From Clostridia bacterium (GTDB lineage: Bacteria > Bacillota > Clostridia > TANB77 > CAG-465): a stretch of DNA of 52,868 nucleotides. The notes under the pieces were generated by a model that was given only the letters and a program-made list of their open reading frames with translations, did no database searches and was not told the origin of the DNA. Position numbers and translations under genes: made by a program. The stretch covers positions 1 to 52,868 of the forward strand of contig JAQUGQ010000012.1 in assembly GCA_028684095.1 (NCBI GenBank). The letters run 5' to 3'. Of this stretch, positions 1 through 9,682 are shown piece after piece (position 1 is the first letter of the stretch; each line of letters opens with the position of its first letter).

Positions 1-50
1 CTTAGACCTAACGGTTTCGGGAAAATATGGAGTCGCCAAATTTTTTATAT
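1..50. other. unassigned left edge
   Basis: The first 50 bases are less AT-rich than ordinary spacer here. They could be the 3' tail of an RNA or operon outside the window. I could not fold them into a tRNA 3' half (no standard T-arm) or match them to an rRNA end. Confidence 0.2.
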
Positions 51-126
51 TCCTCAATAGCTCAGTTGGTAGAGCATGCGGCTGTTAACCGCAGGGTCAT
101 AGGTTCGAGTCCTATTTGAGGAGCCA
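51..126 (+). tRNA. tRNA-Asn (GTT)
   Basis: A cloverleaf is readable. The acceptor TCCTCAA (51-57) pairs with TTGAGGA (116-122), followed by discriminator G and an encoded CCA (124-126). The anticodon loop reads CTGTTAA, giving anticodon GTT (Asn). The D-arm contains AGCTCAGTTGGTAGAGC and the T-arm GGTTCGAGTCC. It is followed directly by a terminator. Confidence 0.95.
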
Positions 127-130
127 AAAT

Positions 131-170
131 AACACTGTATAAGCGTATATACGTTTTAAACAGTGTTTTT
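131..170 (+). terminator. terminator after tRNA-Asn
   Basis: The arms AACACTGT (131-138) and ACAGTGTT (160-167) enclose a loop and are followed by a T run. It lies four bases after the tRNA. Confidence 0.75.
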
Positions 171-457
171 ATTGCTTCTATCTAATAACACAATAAAGAG
201 TATTAAAATAATATATTATTCTTTAAATAATTTTTCGAGTTACACTAAAATAGTAACCAATAAAATGATAAGAAGAGGTTATAATCTAAATGAATAAAAA
301 ATTAATTATGTTTATAAGTTTTGAGGTGAACCTAATATACCAAGATACATAGTGGACAAATACCACTATTTTTATTAGGAAAATTTTATATATTTTAATA
401 TAATTAATAGATATTAGTAGAATATTTCAAAAAATGTATTAAAAATTATGTTTTTAA
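171..457. other. non-coding spacer with a nested hairpin
   Basis: This stretch has no convincing gene. It contains a two-part hairpin: outer arms CCTAATA (331-337) and TATTAGG (373-379), inner arms ATAGTGG (349-355) and CCACTAT (363-369) followed by a T run. The hairpin resembles a terminator. A 20-codon frame at 290-352 has a fair ribosome site but no other support. Confidence 0.4.
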
Positions 458-486
458 TTGAATAAAAAATTTAATTATATTATAAT
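458..486 (+). promoter_or_regulatory. promoter of transglutaminase-like gene
   Basis: TTGAAT (458-463) and TATAAT (481-486) are separated by 17 bp. This is a sigma-A type promoter 30 bp before the start codon. Confidence 0.6.
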
Positions 487-515
487 ATTTATAATAATAG
501 AATAAGAGGTAAATT

Positions 516-1721
516 ATGAAAAAATTTCTAATAGTTTTTTTAATATGTTTTTTAGCAATTTTTGCAACATTTATAATTACTAATTATAATGTGAATTCAG
601 TGATTATAGCAGAAAATGTAAATATATTGTTAAATAAAATAATTGGTAAATCTGATCTGGAATATTCAGATGAATTGAAAGTAAATAAATTACAAATTAA
701 AAATGCAACTTATAGTTATAATAAATTAAACAATTATCAAAAGAAAATGTATACTGCTGTGGCATATGGTGTAAAAGATTTAAAATCAACAGTAAATGTA
801 GATAATTATTCTTCTGGTGATGTAGATATTATTTCTAAAGATGCAAAAGTAGCTATGACTGCATTTTTTGCTGATCATCCAGAGGTTTTTTATCTTAATT
901 TGGCTTACAAGTTATCTGTTTCTACAGGTTTAATGTATGATAAAATTGAAATAGAATTATCATATTCAGTTAAAAATAAACAAGACTTGAATAAAAAATT
1001 ACAGGAAATTGAGAATGCTATAATTAGTTATACTTATAATTTATATACCAAAAGTGACTTTGAAAAAGAATTAATCATTCATGATAATATTGTAAAGGAT
1101 GTAAAATATTATAATGAAACAACAGAAATTTCTAATGTTCCAGAAGTTTATCATACAATTTATGGGGTTTTAATAGAAAAACAAGCTGTATGTGATGGGT
1201 TTGCAAAAACTATGCAAATTTTACTAGATAGGTGTAATATTGAAAATATTTTTATAACAGGAAATATAAATGAAACTCCACATGCTTGGAATATGGTTAG
1301 ATTAGACTCTGAATGGTATCATCTGGATTTAACATCAGACAAATATGTAAAAGAAGCAGATGGAACTAATAAAACAGTTGCGCATACATATTTTAATGTA
1401 ACGGATGAATTTATATTAAAATCACATGGTATTGATGATCAAGAATCAAATCCTATTGCCCAATCAACTAACTATAATTATTACATTAAAACTAATACTT
1501 ATATATATTCTACTCAAAATTTTGGAAATAGAATAAAGGAAATTATACAATTTCAAAGTAATAGTAATTCATTAGAATTTTCTACTGACATTAACGATGT
1601 TCCAACAAAATTACTTAGTGTATTGTATGACATTAATTTTAATGGGTATAAAAATAATGATGGTACTATTAAAATGAAATATTATAATGAAAATAATACA
1701 TATATAGTTCAGAAAAGATAA
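516..1721 (+). CDS. membrane-anchored transglutaminase-like protein
   Basis: The 401-residue protein opens with a hydrophobic segment (residues 3-22) that looks like an uncleaved anchor or signal sequence, so the rest should be outside the membrane. The second half carries a transglutaminase/papain-like core: Cys226 in AVCDGF, His256 in HAWNMV and Asp271 in HLDLTSD form a plausible Cys-His-Asp triad. In this superfamily such domains act as cysteine peptidases or amide-crosslinking enzymes at the cell surface. The substrate cannot be told from sequence. The ATG has an AAGAGG ribosome site, a promoter precedes it, and a bidirectional terminator follows. The gene appears monocistronic. Confidence 0.75.
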   Translation: MKKFLIVFLICFLAIFATFIITNYNVNSVIIAENVNILLNKIIGKSDLEYSDELKVNKLQIKNATYSYNKLNNYQKKMYTAVAYGVKDLKSTVNVDNYSSGDVDIISKDAKVAMTAFFADHPEVFYLNLAYKLSVSTGLMYDKIEIELSYSVKNKQDLNKKLQEIENAIISYTYNLYTKSDFEKELIIHDNIVKDVKYYNETTEISNVPEVYHTIYGVLIEKQAVCDGFAKTMQILLDRCNIENIFITGNINETPHAWNMVRLDSEWYHLDLTSDKYVKEADGTNKTVAHTYFNVTDEFILKSHGIDDQESNPIAQSTNYNYYIKTNTYIYSTQNFGNRIKEIIQFQSNSNSLEFSTDINDVPTKLLSVLYDINFNGYKNNDGTIKMKYYNENNTYIVQKR

Positions 1722-1736
1722 AAATAAGAAATAAAA

Positions 1737-1764
1737 AATAGCTTGATTTATTAATCAAGCTATT
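1737..1764. terminator. bidirectional terminator
   Basis: AATAGCTTGATT (1737-1748) pairs perfectly with AATCAAGCTATT (1753-1764), with T-rich flanks in both directions. It serves the converging genes at 516-1721 (+) and 1755-2177 (-). The minus gene's stop codon lies inside the right arm. Confidence 0.8.
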
Positions 1765-2177
1765 TGTCCGTTGTTACGGAGATGGTTTTTTCTTTTGTTA
1801 GATAATCTCCTACGAATACGTCTGATTTTCATACTAATATATGTATACCATATATAGCAGGAAAAAACAGATAATACAATGAGAGATAAACCTACTACAA
1901 GTTGAACTAAATCTCCAGAAGTAGAAATCCATTTTGTGTAACCATCAGTTGAATTGTATATGGAATTTCTAAACTCGGAATTTTTGTCATAAACAGCATT
2001 TGCAGCTGCTATGCCAGATTCATTTATTCTCCAAGTTTGGGAATTGGCATTTTGTTCACTTATCAAAGCGAGATTTATGCCAATACCAATAGTCTTTAAA
2101 GTAAGTAATACAATGAATATGGATATTATTAAAGTTATCACCCGGGCAAATGCCTTGCTTGATTTTTTGACTGTCAT
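1755..2177 (-). CDS. small two-helix membrane protein, unknown
   Basis: I do not recognise a family for this 140-residue protein. Two membrane helices are visible, at about residues 12-38 and 90-114. Between them is a loop of about 50 residues rich in Asn and Ser, with Trp49 and Trp83. The C-terminal tail is strongly basic (IRRIRRRLSNKRKNH), which suggests a cytoplasmic tail and an extracellular loop. The start is secure, because AGGAGG lies 8 bases before the ATG on the minus strand. It has its own promoter and shares a terminator with the converging upstream gene. It diverges from the rpsL operon. Confidence 0.6.
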   Translation of the reverse strand: MTVKKSSKAFARVITLIISIFIVLLTLKTIGIGINLALISEQNANSQTWRINESGIAAANAVYDKNSEFRNSIYNSTDGYTKWISTSGDLVQLVVGLSLIVLSVFSCYIWYTYISMKIRRIRRRLSNKRKNHLRNNGQIA

Positions 2178-2213
2178 ATTAATGACCTCCTAATAAATTA
2201 TTTTATACTATAT

Positions 2214-2242
2214 ATTATATCATACATTTTGTTAAATGTCAA
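2214..2242 (-). promoter_or_regulatory. promoter of the 140-residue membrane protein
   Basis: Read on the minus strand, TTGACA (2242-2237) and TATAAT (2219-2214) are 17 bp apart. Confidence 0.75.
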
Positions 2243-2340
2243 GTTATGTAAACTAAAAGTAAATTAATAAAAAATATAGAGTTAGTTAATAATAATATAG
2301 ATAAAATGACATATATATTATGTAAATTCAACGTTTTTTG

Positions 2341-2369
2341 TTGACTTTTAATGATAAATTTAGTATAAT
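2341..2369 (+). promoter_or_regulatory. promoter of the rpsL operon
   Basis: TTGACT (2341-2346), a 17-bp spacer and TATAAT (2364-2369) form a near-consensus promoter. It lies 64 bp before the rpsL start, so this operon does not depend on an upstream rpoBC transcript. Confidence 0.85.
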
Positions 2370-2432
2370 ATATATGTTATTTCACTATATTTAAGTTGAA
2401 TATAACATATAAAATAAGGAGGTGAACTTAAA

Positions 2433-2849
2433 GTGCCTACAATTAGCCAATTAGTTAGAAAAGGTAGAAAAGATAAAACAGCTAAATCTAAGTCTCCAGC
2501 TTTACAAAGAGGATATAACTCTAGAAAAAAAATTGGAACTGAAATATCTTCTCCACAAAAAAGAGGTGTTTGTACTGTTGTAAAAACTCAAACTCCTAAA
2601 AAACCTAACTCTGCTCTTAGAAAAGTAGCAAGAGTTAGACTAACAAATACAATGGAAGTAACAGCATACATTCCAGGAATAGGACACAACCTACAAGAAC
2701 ATAGTGTTGTGCTTATTAGAGGAGGTAGAGTAAAAGATCTACCAGGTGTTAGATATCACATTGTTAGAGGCGTATTAGATACAGCTGGTGTTGCTAATAG
2801 AACACAGTCTAAATCTAAATACGGAGCTAAAATAGCGAAGAAAAAATAA
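2433..2849 (+). CDS. rpsL: 30S ribosomal protein S12
   Basis: S12 is the decoding-centre protein of the small subunit. The 138-residue sequence keeps the family signatures, including [19 protein letters not shown] and the [13 protein letters not shown] segment that is methylthiolated in many bacteria. Both lysines whose mutation classically gives streptomycin resistance are present, so it looks wild type. Translation starts at GTG (2433) with AAGGAGGTGA just upstream. A tail of about 12 residues rich in Lys and Ser follows the core. It heads the str-type cluster rpsL-rpsG-fusA-tuf and has its own strong promoter. Confidence 0.97.
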   Translation: MPTISQLVRKGRKDKTAKSKSPALQRGYNSRKKIGTEISSPQKRGVCTVVKTQTPKKPNSALRKVARVRLTNTMEVTAYIPGIGHNLQEHSVVLIRGGRVKDLPGVRYHIVRGVLDTAGVANRTQSKSKYGAKIAKKK

Positions 2850-2929
2850 TCTTTGATTTAGGTGCTTAAGTTTAAATATATAAGCGCTTACAAAAATTGA
2901 TATTTTTGAGTACCTTAGAAACTGTATAG

Positions 2930-3430
<501 letters not shown>

Positions 3431-3459
3431 AATCAAATTAGATAGGAGGAAAATTAAGT

Positions 3460-5541
3460 ATGCCTAGAGAATATCCTCTTGAGAGGACTAGAAATATTGG
3501 TATCATGGCACATATTGATGCTGGTAAAACTACTACAACAGAGAGAATCCTATTTTATACTGGTATAACACATAAAATAGGAGAAGTACATGATGGTGGA
3601 GCAACTATGGACTGGATGGCACAAGAGCAAGAAAGAGGTATAACAATTACTTCTGCGGCAACAACTTGTTTTTGGAAAAATAATCGAATAAATATTATTG
3701 ATACTCCTGGACACGTTGACTTTACTATTGAAGTTGAAAGATCTCTTAGGGTTTTGGATGGTTCGGTTACTGTACTTTGTGCTAAAGGTGGAGTACAACC
3801 TCAATCTGAAACTGTTTGGAGACAAGCAAATAAATATAATGTACCAAGAATGGTATTTGTTAATAAAATGGACACAACAGGAGCGGATTTCTTTTTTTGT
3901 GTAAAACAATTAAGAGAGAGACTTCACGCTAATGCCGTTCCAATAGCATTACCGATAGGAAAAGAAGAAAATTTTAAAGGAATAATAGATCTACTTGAAA
4001 TGAAAGCAAGAATACATTACAACGAAATGGGAACAGATATAAGAGTAGAAGAAATTCCAGAAGATTTAAAAGAAATGTCTATAAATTATAGATCAGAATT
4101 AATAGAAGCTATAGCTGACCAAGATGAAAACATAATGATGAAATACTTGGATGGAGAAGAGTTAAATATAGAAGAACTTAGAAAAGCAATAAGAATGGCA
4201 ACTGTAAGTGGAAAAATGGTTCCAGTTACATGTGGAAGTGCATATAAAAACAAAGGTGTTCAAGAATTACTTGATAACATAGTAGATTATATGCCAGCTC
4301 CAACAGATGTACCTCATATTAAGGGTGTTTTAGATGATGGAACAGAGCAAGATAGAGAATCATCTGATAATCAACCATTTGCTGCATTAGCATTTAAAAT
4401 AATGACTGATCCATATGTAGGAAAATTAACATTCTTTAGAGTATACTCTGGAACATTGGAAAGTGGTTCATATGTTTTAAATTCTAGCAAAGGTAAAAAA
4501 GAAAGAATAGGAAGACTTATTCAGATGCATGCAAATGAGAGAAAAGATATAGCCAAAGTTTATGCTGGAGATATAGCTTGTGCAGTTGGACTAAAAGATG
4601 TTACTACTGGAAATACTCTTTGTAATGAAAATAATCCTATAATTCTTGAATCCATAGAATTTCCAGAACCTGTTATTTCTGTTGCAATTGAACCAAAATC
4701 AAAAGCTGATCAAGAAAAAATGGGAATTGCTTTATATAAACTTGGAGAAGAAGATCCTTCATTTAGAACTTTTACTAATCAAGAAACAGGTCAAACAATT
4801 ATAGCTGGTATGGGTGAATTACATCTAGATATTATAGTTGATAGAATGAAAAGAGAATTTAAAGTAGAAGCAAATGTTGGCAAACCACAAGTTGCATATA
4901 AAGAAACAATCAAAAGAGCAGTTAGAGTTGAAGGCAAGTTTATACGTCAATCAGGTGGTCGTGGACAATATGGTCATGTATGGTTAGAAGTTGAACCTAA
5001 TGAATCTGGAAAAGGATATGTATTTGAATCTAAAGTTGTTGGTGGATCTATTCCTAAAGAATATATTAAACCAACAGATGAAGGAATTCAAGAAGCTATG
5101 AAATCTGGAATACTTGCAGGATACCCAGTTGTAGATGTTAAAGTAGCTTTAGTAGATGGTTCATATCATGATGTAGATTCATCAGAGATGGCATTTAAAA
5201 TAGCTGGCTCTATGGCATTTAAAGAAGCTTGCCGTCAAGGTGGAGCATCATTATTAGAGCCAATAATGAAAGTTGAAGTAACTGTTCAAGAAGAATATAT
5301 GGGAGATGTTATTGGAGATTTAAATTCAAGAAGAGGAAGAATGGAAGGAATGACTTCACAGTCAGGAACTCAAATAATAGATTCATTTGTACCACTTTCT
5401 GAAATGTCTGGTTATGCTACAGATTTAAGATCTAAAACACAGGGTAGAGGAGTTTACTCTATGGAACCAAGTCATTATGAAGAAGTTCCTAGATCAGTTT
5501 TAGAATCAATAGTTACTAGCAGATCAAGAAAAGAAGAATAA
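3460..5541 (+). CDS. fusA: elongation factor G
   Basis: EF-G is the GTPase that drives tRNA-mRNA translocation on the ribosome. The 693 residues are the usual length. G-domain motifs are present in order: AHIDAGKT (17-24), DTPGH (81-85) and NKMD (135-138). The C-terminal EF-G domain IV region carries the expected [10 protein letters not shown] segment. It lies 29 bases after rpsG with an AGGAGG ribosome site, as expected in a str operon. Nothing in the sequence suggests an antibiotic-resistance variant, although single substitutions were not checked. Confidence 0.97.
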   Translation: MPREYPLERTRNIGIMAHIDAGKTTTTERILFYTGITHKIGEVHDGGATMDWMAQEQERGITITSAATTCFWKNNRINIIDTPGHVDFTIEVERSLRVLDGSVTVLCAKGGVQPQSETVWRQANKYNVPRMVFVNKMDTTGADFFFCVKQLRERLHANAVPIALPIGKEENFKGIIDLLEMKARIHYNEMGTDIRVEEIPEDLKEMSINYRSELIEAIADQDENIMMKYLDGEELNIEELRKAIRMATVSGKMVPVTCGSAYKNKGVQELLDNIVDYMPAPTDVPHIKGVLDDGTEQDRESSDNQPFAALAFKIMTDPYVGKLTFFRVYSGTLESGSYVLNSSKGKKERIGRLIQMHANERKDIAKVYAGDIACAVGLKDVTTGNTLCNENNPIILESIEFPEPVISVAIEPKSKADQEKMGIALYKLGEEDPSFRTFTNQETGQTIIAGMGELHLDIIVDRMKREFKVEANVGKPQVAYKETIKRAVRVEGKFIRQSGGRGQYGHVWLEVEPNESGKGYVFESKVVGGSIPKEYIKPTDEGIQEAMKSGILAGYPVVDVKVALVDGSYHDVDSSEMAFKIAGSMAFKEACRQGGASLLEPIMKVEVTVQEEYMGDVIGDLNSRRGRMEGMTSQSGTQIIDSFVPLSEMSGYATDLRSKTQGRGVYSMEPSHYEEVPRSVLESIVTSRSRKEE

Positions 5542-5575
5542 TTTTATCATATTTGCACTATTTATATAAAAAGTA

Positions 5576-5604
5576 TTGCAAATAATATAAAAATATAGTA
5601 AAAT
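5576..5604 (+). promoter_or_regulatory. probable promoter of tuf
   Basis: TTGCAA (5576-5581) and TAAAAT (5599-5604) are 17 bp apart. This would give tuf extra transcription beyond read-through from fusA. Confidence 0.5.
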
Positions 5605-5636
5605 AATACAAATAAAAATTTAAGGAGGAATTTAAA

Positions 5637-6839
5637 ATGGCAAAAGCTAAATTTGAAAGAAATAAGCCACACGCTAACGTTGGTACTATTGGTCACGTAG
5701 ATCACGGTAAAACAACACTTACAGCTGCAATAACTAAATTTTGTAGTTTAACTGGTGGAGCAATATTTAAAGCATACGACCAAATCGATGCAGCTCCAGA
5801 AGAAAGAGCTAGAGGTATTACTATCTCTACTGCCCATGTAGAATATGAAACAGCAAATAGACATTATGCACATGTTGACTGTCCAGGACATGCAGATTAT
5901 GTTAAAAACATGATAACTGGTGCAGCACAAATGGATGGAGCAATATTAGTTGTATCTGCAGCTGATGGTCCTATGCCTCAAACAAGAGAGCATATACTAC
6001 TTTCAAGACAAGTAGGTGTTCCACATATAGTTGTATTTATGAATAAATGTGATATGGTTGATGATCCAGAACTATTAGAATTAGTTGAAATGGATATAAG
6101 AGATCTATTAAACAAATATGATTTCCCTGGGGATACTACTCCAATAATACAAGGATCAGCTTTAAAAGTATTGGAATCTACTTCAAAAGATCCAGCAGCT
6201 CCAGAATATAAATGTATGGCTGATTTATTAGAAGCAGTTGATTCGTTTATACCAACACCTATTAGAGATACAGATAAACCATTTTTAATGCCAGTTGAAG
6301 ACGTTTTTACTATCACAGGTAGAGGAACAGTTGCAACAGGAAGAATTGAAAAAGGAACTTTAAAAGTAGGCGAAGAAGTTGAAATAGTTGGTCTTAATTC
6401 TACACCTAAGAAAACTGTAGTAACAGGTATTGAAATGTTTAGAAAAGAACTTTCATCTGCCGATGCAGGAGATAATGCAGGTATACTTTTAAGAGGAGTT
6501 CAAAGAAGTGATATAGAAAGAGGTCAAGTTATTGCTAAGCCTGGTTCTATTAAACCTCATACTGAATTTGAAGCGGAAGTTTATATATTAACAAAAGAAG
6601 AGGGTGGTAGACATACTCCATTCTTCCAAGGATATAGACCACAATTCTATTTCAGAACAACTGATGTTACAGGTGTTATTGAATTACCAAAAGAAAAAGA
6701 AATGGTTATGCCAGGAGATAACGTAACTATGAAAATAAAACTTATTACTCCAATCGCTATAGAAAAAGGTCTAAAATTTGCTATACGTGAAGGTGGAAGA
6801 ACAGTTGGTTCAGGTTCAGTTTCAAGTGTAATATTATAA
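5637..6839 (+). CDS. tuf: elongation factor Tu
   Basis: EF-Tu delivers aminoacyl-tRNA to the ribosomal A site as a GTP complex. The 400 residues contain GHVDHGKT (19-26), DCPGH (81-85) and NKCD (136-139), then the two beta-barrel domains ending in [17 protein letters not shown]. An AAGGAGGAA ribosome site precedes the ATG. It is the last gene of the rpsL-rpsG-fusA-tuf block and is followed by a strong hairpin terminator. This is the only tuf copy in the window. Confidence 0.97.
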   Translation: MAKAKFERNKPHANVGTIGHVDHGKTTLTAAITKFCSLTGGAIFKAYDQIDAAPEERARGITISTAHVEYETANRHYAHVDCPGHADYVKNMITGAAQMDGAILVVSAADGPMPQTREHILLSRQVGVPHIVVFMNKCDMVDDPELLELVEMDIRDLLNKYDFPGDTTPIIQGSALKVLESTSKDPAAPEYKCMADLLEAVDSFIPTPIRDTDKPFLMPVEDVFTITGRGTVATGRIEKGTLKVGEEVEIVGLNSTPKKTVVTGIEMFRKELSSADAGDNAGILLRGVQRSDIERGQVIAKPGSIKPHTEFEAEVYILTKEEGGRHTPFFQGYRPQFYFRTTDVTGVIELPKEKEMVMPGDNVTMKIKLITPIAIEKGLKFAIREGGRTVGSGSVSSVIL

Positions 6840-6932
6840 ACATATAATTTTTATATGGATAAAGTAGCTGTAATTTATTGGCTAAGTGTCAATAGTTAGG
6901 GTATAAAATTTTAAAAATTGATCAAATTAACC

Positions 6933-6968
6933 ACAAAATCATGTAGTTTAAAACTACATGATTTTGTT
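6933..6968 (+). terminator. terminator after tuf
   Basis: ACAAAATCATGTAGTTT (6933-6949) pairs with AAACTACATGATTTTGT (6950-6966), with almost no loop. It closes the str operon. Confidence 0.7.
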
Positions 6969-6981
6969 TGCCCTATATAAA

Positions 6982-7067
6982 AAAATATGTAAAAATTGTA
7001 TAACAAAAGTATATTTGGTTGAAAAATTAATAAAATATTTTTTTGTTATACAATTTTTACATATTTT
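6982..7067. repeat. 27-bp perfect inverted repeat
   Basis: Bases 6982-7008 and 7041-7067 are exact reverse complements over 27 bp and enclose a 32-base loop. The left arm begins AAAATATGTAAAAATTG and the right arm ends CAATTTTTACATATTTT. No ORF lies inside, no clear target-site duplication flanks it, and no second copy was noticed in the window. It could be a structured RNA, a MITE-like remnant or a strong transcription barrier. Confidence 0.7.
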
Positions 7068-7219
7068 CAGTGTTTTTTATATTAAGGACAAAAATGTATT
7101 TTTAGTTTCAATATATATTATATAACCAATTTATCACTGCTACTTATTGTACTATAAATTTTAAAAAAATATACAATAATTTTTTTTTGTATTAATTCTA
7201 TTAAATTTAAGTCATACTA
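7068..7219. other. AT-rich spacer before acpP
   Basis: Together with the inverted repeat this forms a gene-free stretch of about 380 bases between the tuf terminator and the acpP promoter. I see no ORF or RNA gene in it. Confidence 0.4.
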
Positions 7220-7248
7220 TTGACAAATTGTAATAAATATAGGATAAT
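7220..7248 (+). promoter_or_regulatory. promoter of acpP
   Basis: TTGACA (7220-7225), a 17-bp spacer and GATAAT (7243-7248). Confidence 0.75.
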
Positions 7249-7277
7249 ACTATTATATTAAGATGGAGGTGCAAATT

Positions 7278-7514
7278 ATGGAAGCAATCATAGAGAGAGT
7301 AAAAGAAGTTATATCTGAACAATTAGGTATTGAAGACGTTGATAGTATAACGTTGGAAACAACTTTTATAGATGATTTAGGAGCAGATTCCTTAGATATA
7401 GTAGAACTTATAATGGCTTTAGAAGAAGAATTCGACATGGAAATACCTGAGGTAGAAGCTGAAAAAATTATATCAGTTGGTGATGTTGTAGAATACATTC
7501 ATAAAGCTAAATAA
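7278..7514 (+). CDS. acpP: acyl carrier protein
   Basis: ACP carries growing acyl chains as thioesters on a phosphopantetheine arm in fatty-acid synthesis. The 78-residue acidic protein has the [10 protein letters not shown] attachment motif, with Ser38 as the modified residue, and the expected helical pattern. I chose the ATG at 7278 because TGGAGGTG lies 7 bases upstream. An in-frame ATG at 7263 would place the ribosome site inside the gene. It is monocistronic, with its own promoter and terminator, and no fab or pls genes are adjacent. Confidence 0.95.
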   Translation: MEAIIERVKEVISEQLGIEDVDSITLETTFIDDLGADSLDIVELIMALEEEFDMEIPEVEAEKIISVGDVVEYIHKAK

Positions 7515-7524
7515 TATAGAGTAG

Positions 7525-7557
7525 AAAGTTTATACACATACTGTATAAACTTTTTTA
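7525..7557 (+). terminator. terminator after acpP
   Basis: AAGTTTATAC (7526-7535) pairs with GTATAAACTT (7543-7552), followed by a T run. Confidence 0.8.
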
Positions 7558-7609
7558 TGTTTAAAAACTAAAATTATTATAATTTAAACGTTAGAGGATT
7601 TATAATTAA

Positions 7610-7714
7610 CTGTATAAAAAAGTTACAATCAAAACAGAAACTAGTGTATTATTTGCTATTGATGAAAAAATTTTTAAAATCAACGACATTAAAGAAATAG
7701 TAATTAAGATATGA
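7610..7714 (+). pseudogene. possible short coding relic
   Basis: One frame reads about 34 codons without a stop and looks protein-like, containing VLFAIDEKIFKINDIK and ending at TGA 7712-7714. It lacks a start codon and a ribosome site, and a stop lies directly upstream. It sits in a 415-base spacer between acpP and rnc, ahead of a strong terminator with no intact gene to serve. I read it as the tail of a decayed gene. The family is unknown. Confidence 0.25.
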
Positions 7715-7794
7715 CAACATACTATTTATAAATCAAATTTTAAAAGATATATTCAATTCAAAGATTTAAAATAAGTTTTTAAATTGTAATAATA

Positions 7795-7838
7795 GTCAAA
7801 AGAAGGCAAGGTATATTCATACATTGCCTTCTTTTGAC
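7795..7838. terminator. orphan bidirectional terminator
   Basis: GTCAAAAGAAGGCAA (7795-7809) pairs perfectly over 15 bp with TTGCCTTCTTTTGAC (7824-7838). No intact gene ends immediately upstream on either strand, which suggests a lost gene. Confidence 0.6.
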
Positions 7839-7887
7839 GTGATAAATAATATATAACAGTTAAATATCAAAAGAATATGTAAAACTA

Positions 7888-7916
7888 TTGACTTAAAATA
7901 GCACTATTGGTATAAT
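7888..7916 (+). promoter_or_regulatory. promoter of rnc operon
   Basis: TTGACT (7888-7893), a 17-bp spacer and TATAAT (7911-7916). Transcription should begin near 7923, which argues against the ATG at 7930 and for the ATG at 7942. Confidence 0.8.
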
Positions 7917-7941
7917 ATATATAGAAAAGATGGTGAAATTA

Positions 7942-8643
7942 ATGACAATAAATGAAAAGTTAGATATACTTCAAAAAGATATCGGATATCAATTTAAAAA
8001 TAGTAAATTATTACGAGTATCTCTTACACATAAATCTTATGCATATGAAATGAAAAATACAGATAAAAATTCATATAACGAGAGATTAGAATATTTGGGA
8101 GATGCTATTTTAGAGCACATTACATCTGATTTTTTATTTAATATAAAACCAGCAATTGATGAAGGCAATATGACAAAAAAGAGAGCAGAAATAGTTTGTG
8201 AAAAATCTTTAAGTGATGCATTTAGAAATATAAATGGCGAGAATTATATATTTCTAGGGAAATGTGAAATAGCTACAAATGGTAGTACTAAGGACGCAAT
8301 ACTTGCAGATGCTTTTGAGGCATTAATTGGAGCAATATACATAGATAGTGATTTTGTTACAGTTAAAAAAATCACACTTAAACTATTAGAAGAACAAATA
8401 TCTGCTTCTTTAAAAGGTGAAACAAAAGTTACTGATTACAAAACATTATTACAAGAAATACTACAAAAGAAAGGGACAATTAATATACAATATAATGTTG
8501 TAGAAGAAACTGGTCCTGACCATGATAAGAGTTTTTTTGTTGAAGTTTTGTTAGAAAATGTTAGAGTTGGAACAGGTGTGGGAAAAAGCAGAAAGCAAGC
8601 AGAACAAAAAGCAGCTGAGGTTGCGTATGCAAGATATAATTAA
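7942..8643 (+). CDS. rnc: ribonuclease III
   Basis: RNase III cleaves double-stranded RNA in rRNA processing and mRNA decay. In the 233-residue protein the catalytic signature ERLEYLGDA lies at residues 47-55. The C-terminal third (about 157-231) is a double-stranded RNA-binding domain with KSRKQAEQKAAEVA. I start at 7942 because GATGGTG is correctly spaced before it and the promoter leaves almost no leader for the ATG at 7930. It overlaps the next gene by 17 bases. The common neighbours smc and ftsY are absent. Confidence 0.93.
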   Translation: MTINEKLDILQKDIGYQFKNSKLLRVSLTHKSYAYEMKNTDKNSYNERLEYLGDAILEHITSDFLFNIKPAIDEGNMTKKRAEIVCEKSLSDAFRNINGENYIFLGKCEIATNGSTKDAILADAFEALIGAIYIDSDFVTVKKITLKLLEEQISASLKGETKVTDYKTLLQEILQKKGTINIQYNVVEETGPDHDKSFFVEVLLENVRVGTGVGKSRKQAEQKAAEVAYARYN

Positions 8644-9679
8644 AATTAATATAGATTTAAGTTACGAACTTAAGAATATATTAAACAAAGATGATCAGTA
8701 TACAATTCCAATATTTATACCTCATTTGGGTTGTAACAACGAATGTGTATTTTGTAACCAAAGAAAAATAAGTGGTAATTTAAAAATTCATAATCTTGAA
8801 GAAATTAGAGATGATATAGATGAACATCTCAAATATTTCAAAAACAAAAAGAAAATTCAAATTGCATTTTTTGGTGGAAGTTTTACAGGAATACCAATAA
8901 AGAATCAAATAAAATATTTGGAACTTGCTAATGAATATATTTCAAAAGGAAAAGTAGATAGTATACGTATTTCTACAAGACCTGATTATATAAATATACG
9001 AATATTAAAAATGTTAAAGAAATATAATGTTACGACTGTTGAACTAGGAGTTCAATCTATGGATAATTTTGTTTTAGAGTCGTCTAAAAGAGGGCATACA
9101 TCTATAGATGTTATTAGAGCGGCTATAATCATCAACTTATTAAATATTGAGCTTGGATTTCAAATTATGATAGGTTTGCCAAATAGTAATTTAAAATTAG
9201 AGATTATGAGTATGTCAAAATTGTTAAAATATAATCCAAAACAACTTAGAATATATCCTGTTTATGTTTTAGAAAAAAGTGAATTATATGATATGTATTT
9301 AAAAAATAAATATATTCCTTTGACTTTAGATGATGCAGTAATTAGGACTGCAGAAGTAATAAAAATATGTAGAAGTAGTGATGTACAAATTATTCGCATA
9401 GGACTTCAATCAACAAAAGAAATAGCTGTAAATAATTCGAAATTATTTGGACCTGTTTCTGATAATTTTGCTGAATATGCATTGTCTAAAATTGTACTTG
9501 AAAGATTAGAGAAAGAAATAATAAACAAAATAGATGTTAACAATGTGGAAAACTTAAAACAAAAAATTGAAATTTTTGTTGATAAAAAATTTATATCTAT
9601 TGCTGTAGGTCCTAATAGAATAAATAAGAATTATTTACAAAACAAATATAATATTTGTTTGTCAGTTAAAGGAGAATAA
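8627..9679 (+). CDS. radical SAM protein, ELP3-like
   Basis: The 350-residue protein begins with a radical SAM core. Cys36, Cys40 and Cys43 (CNNECVFC) would bind a 4Fe-4S cluster, and a glycine-rich FFGGSF motif follows for SAM contact. The pattern resembles the Elp3/COG1243-type radical SAM proteins that sit next to rnc in many clostridia. I see no obvious acetyltransferase domain, and the reaction is unknown. I chose the ATG at 8627, inside the end of rnc, because it has GAGG 6-7 bases upstream. An upstream ATG at 8558 lies deep within rnc and lacks a ribosome site. Confidence 0.75.
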   Translation: MQDIIKINIDLSYELKNILNKDDQYTIPIFIPHLGCNNECVFCNQRKISGNLKIHNLEEIRDDIDEHLKYFKNKKKIQIAFFGGSFTGIPIKNQIKYLELANEYISKGKVDSIRISTRPDYINIRILKMLKKYNVTTVELGVQSMDNFVLESSKRGHTSIDVIRAAIIINLLNIELGFQIMIGLPNSNLKLEIMSMSKLLKYNPKQLRIYPVYVLEKSELYDMYLKNKYIPLTLDDAVIRTAEVIKICRSSDVQIIRIGLQSTKEIAVNNSKLFGPVSDNFAEYALSKIVLERLEKEIINKIDVNNVENLKQKIEIFVDKKFISIAVGPNRINKNYLQNKYNICLSVKGE

Positions 9680-9682
9680 TAT

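Noticed and set aside
1-50. Possible tRNA or rRNA 3' end at the window edge
   Set aside because: No T-arm or acceptor pairing could be built, and the rRNA ends I know do not match.
290-352. 20-codon ORF with a fair ribosome site upstream of the transglutaminase-like gene
   Set aside because: It is too short to judge, overlaps a terminator-like hairpin, and has no recognisable peptide features.
6982-7067. Insertion sequence at the inverted repeat
   Set aside because: The arms enclose only 32 bases with no coding content, and no target duplication was seen.
7263-7277. Upstream ATG as the acpP start
   Set aside because: It would put the AGGTG ribosome site inside the coding region and add five residues absent from typical ACPs.
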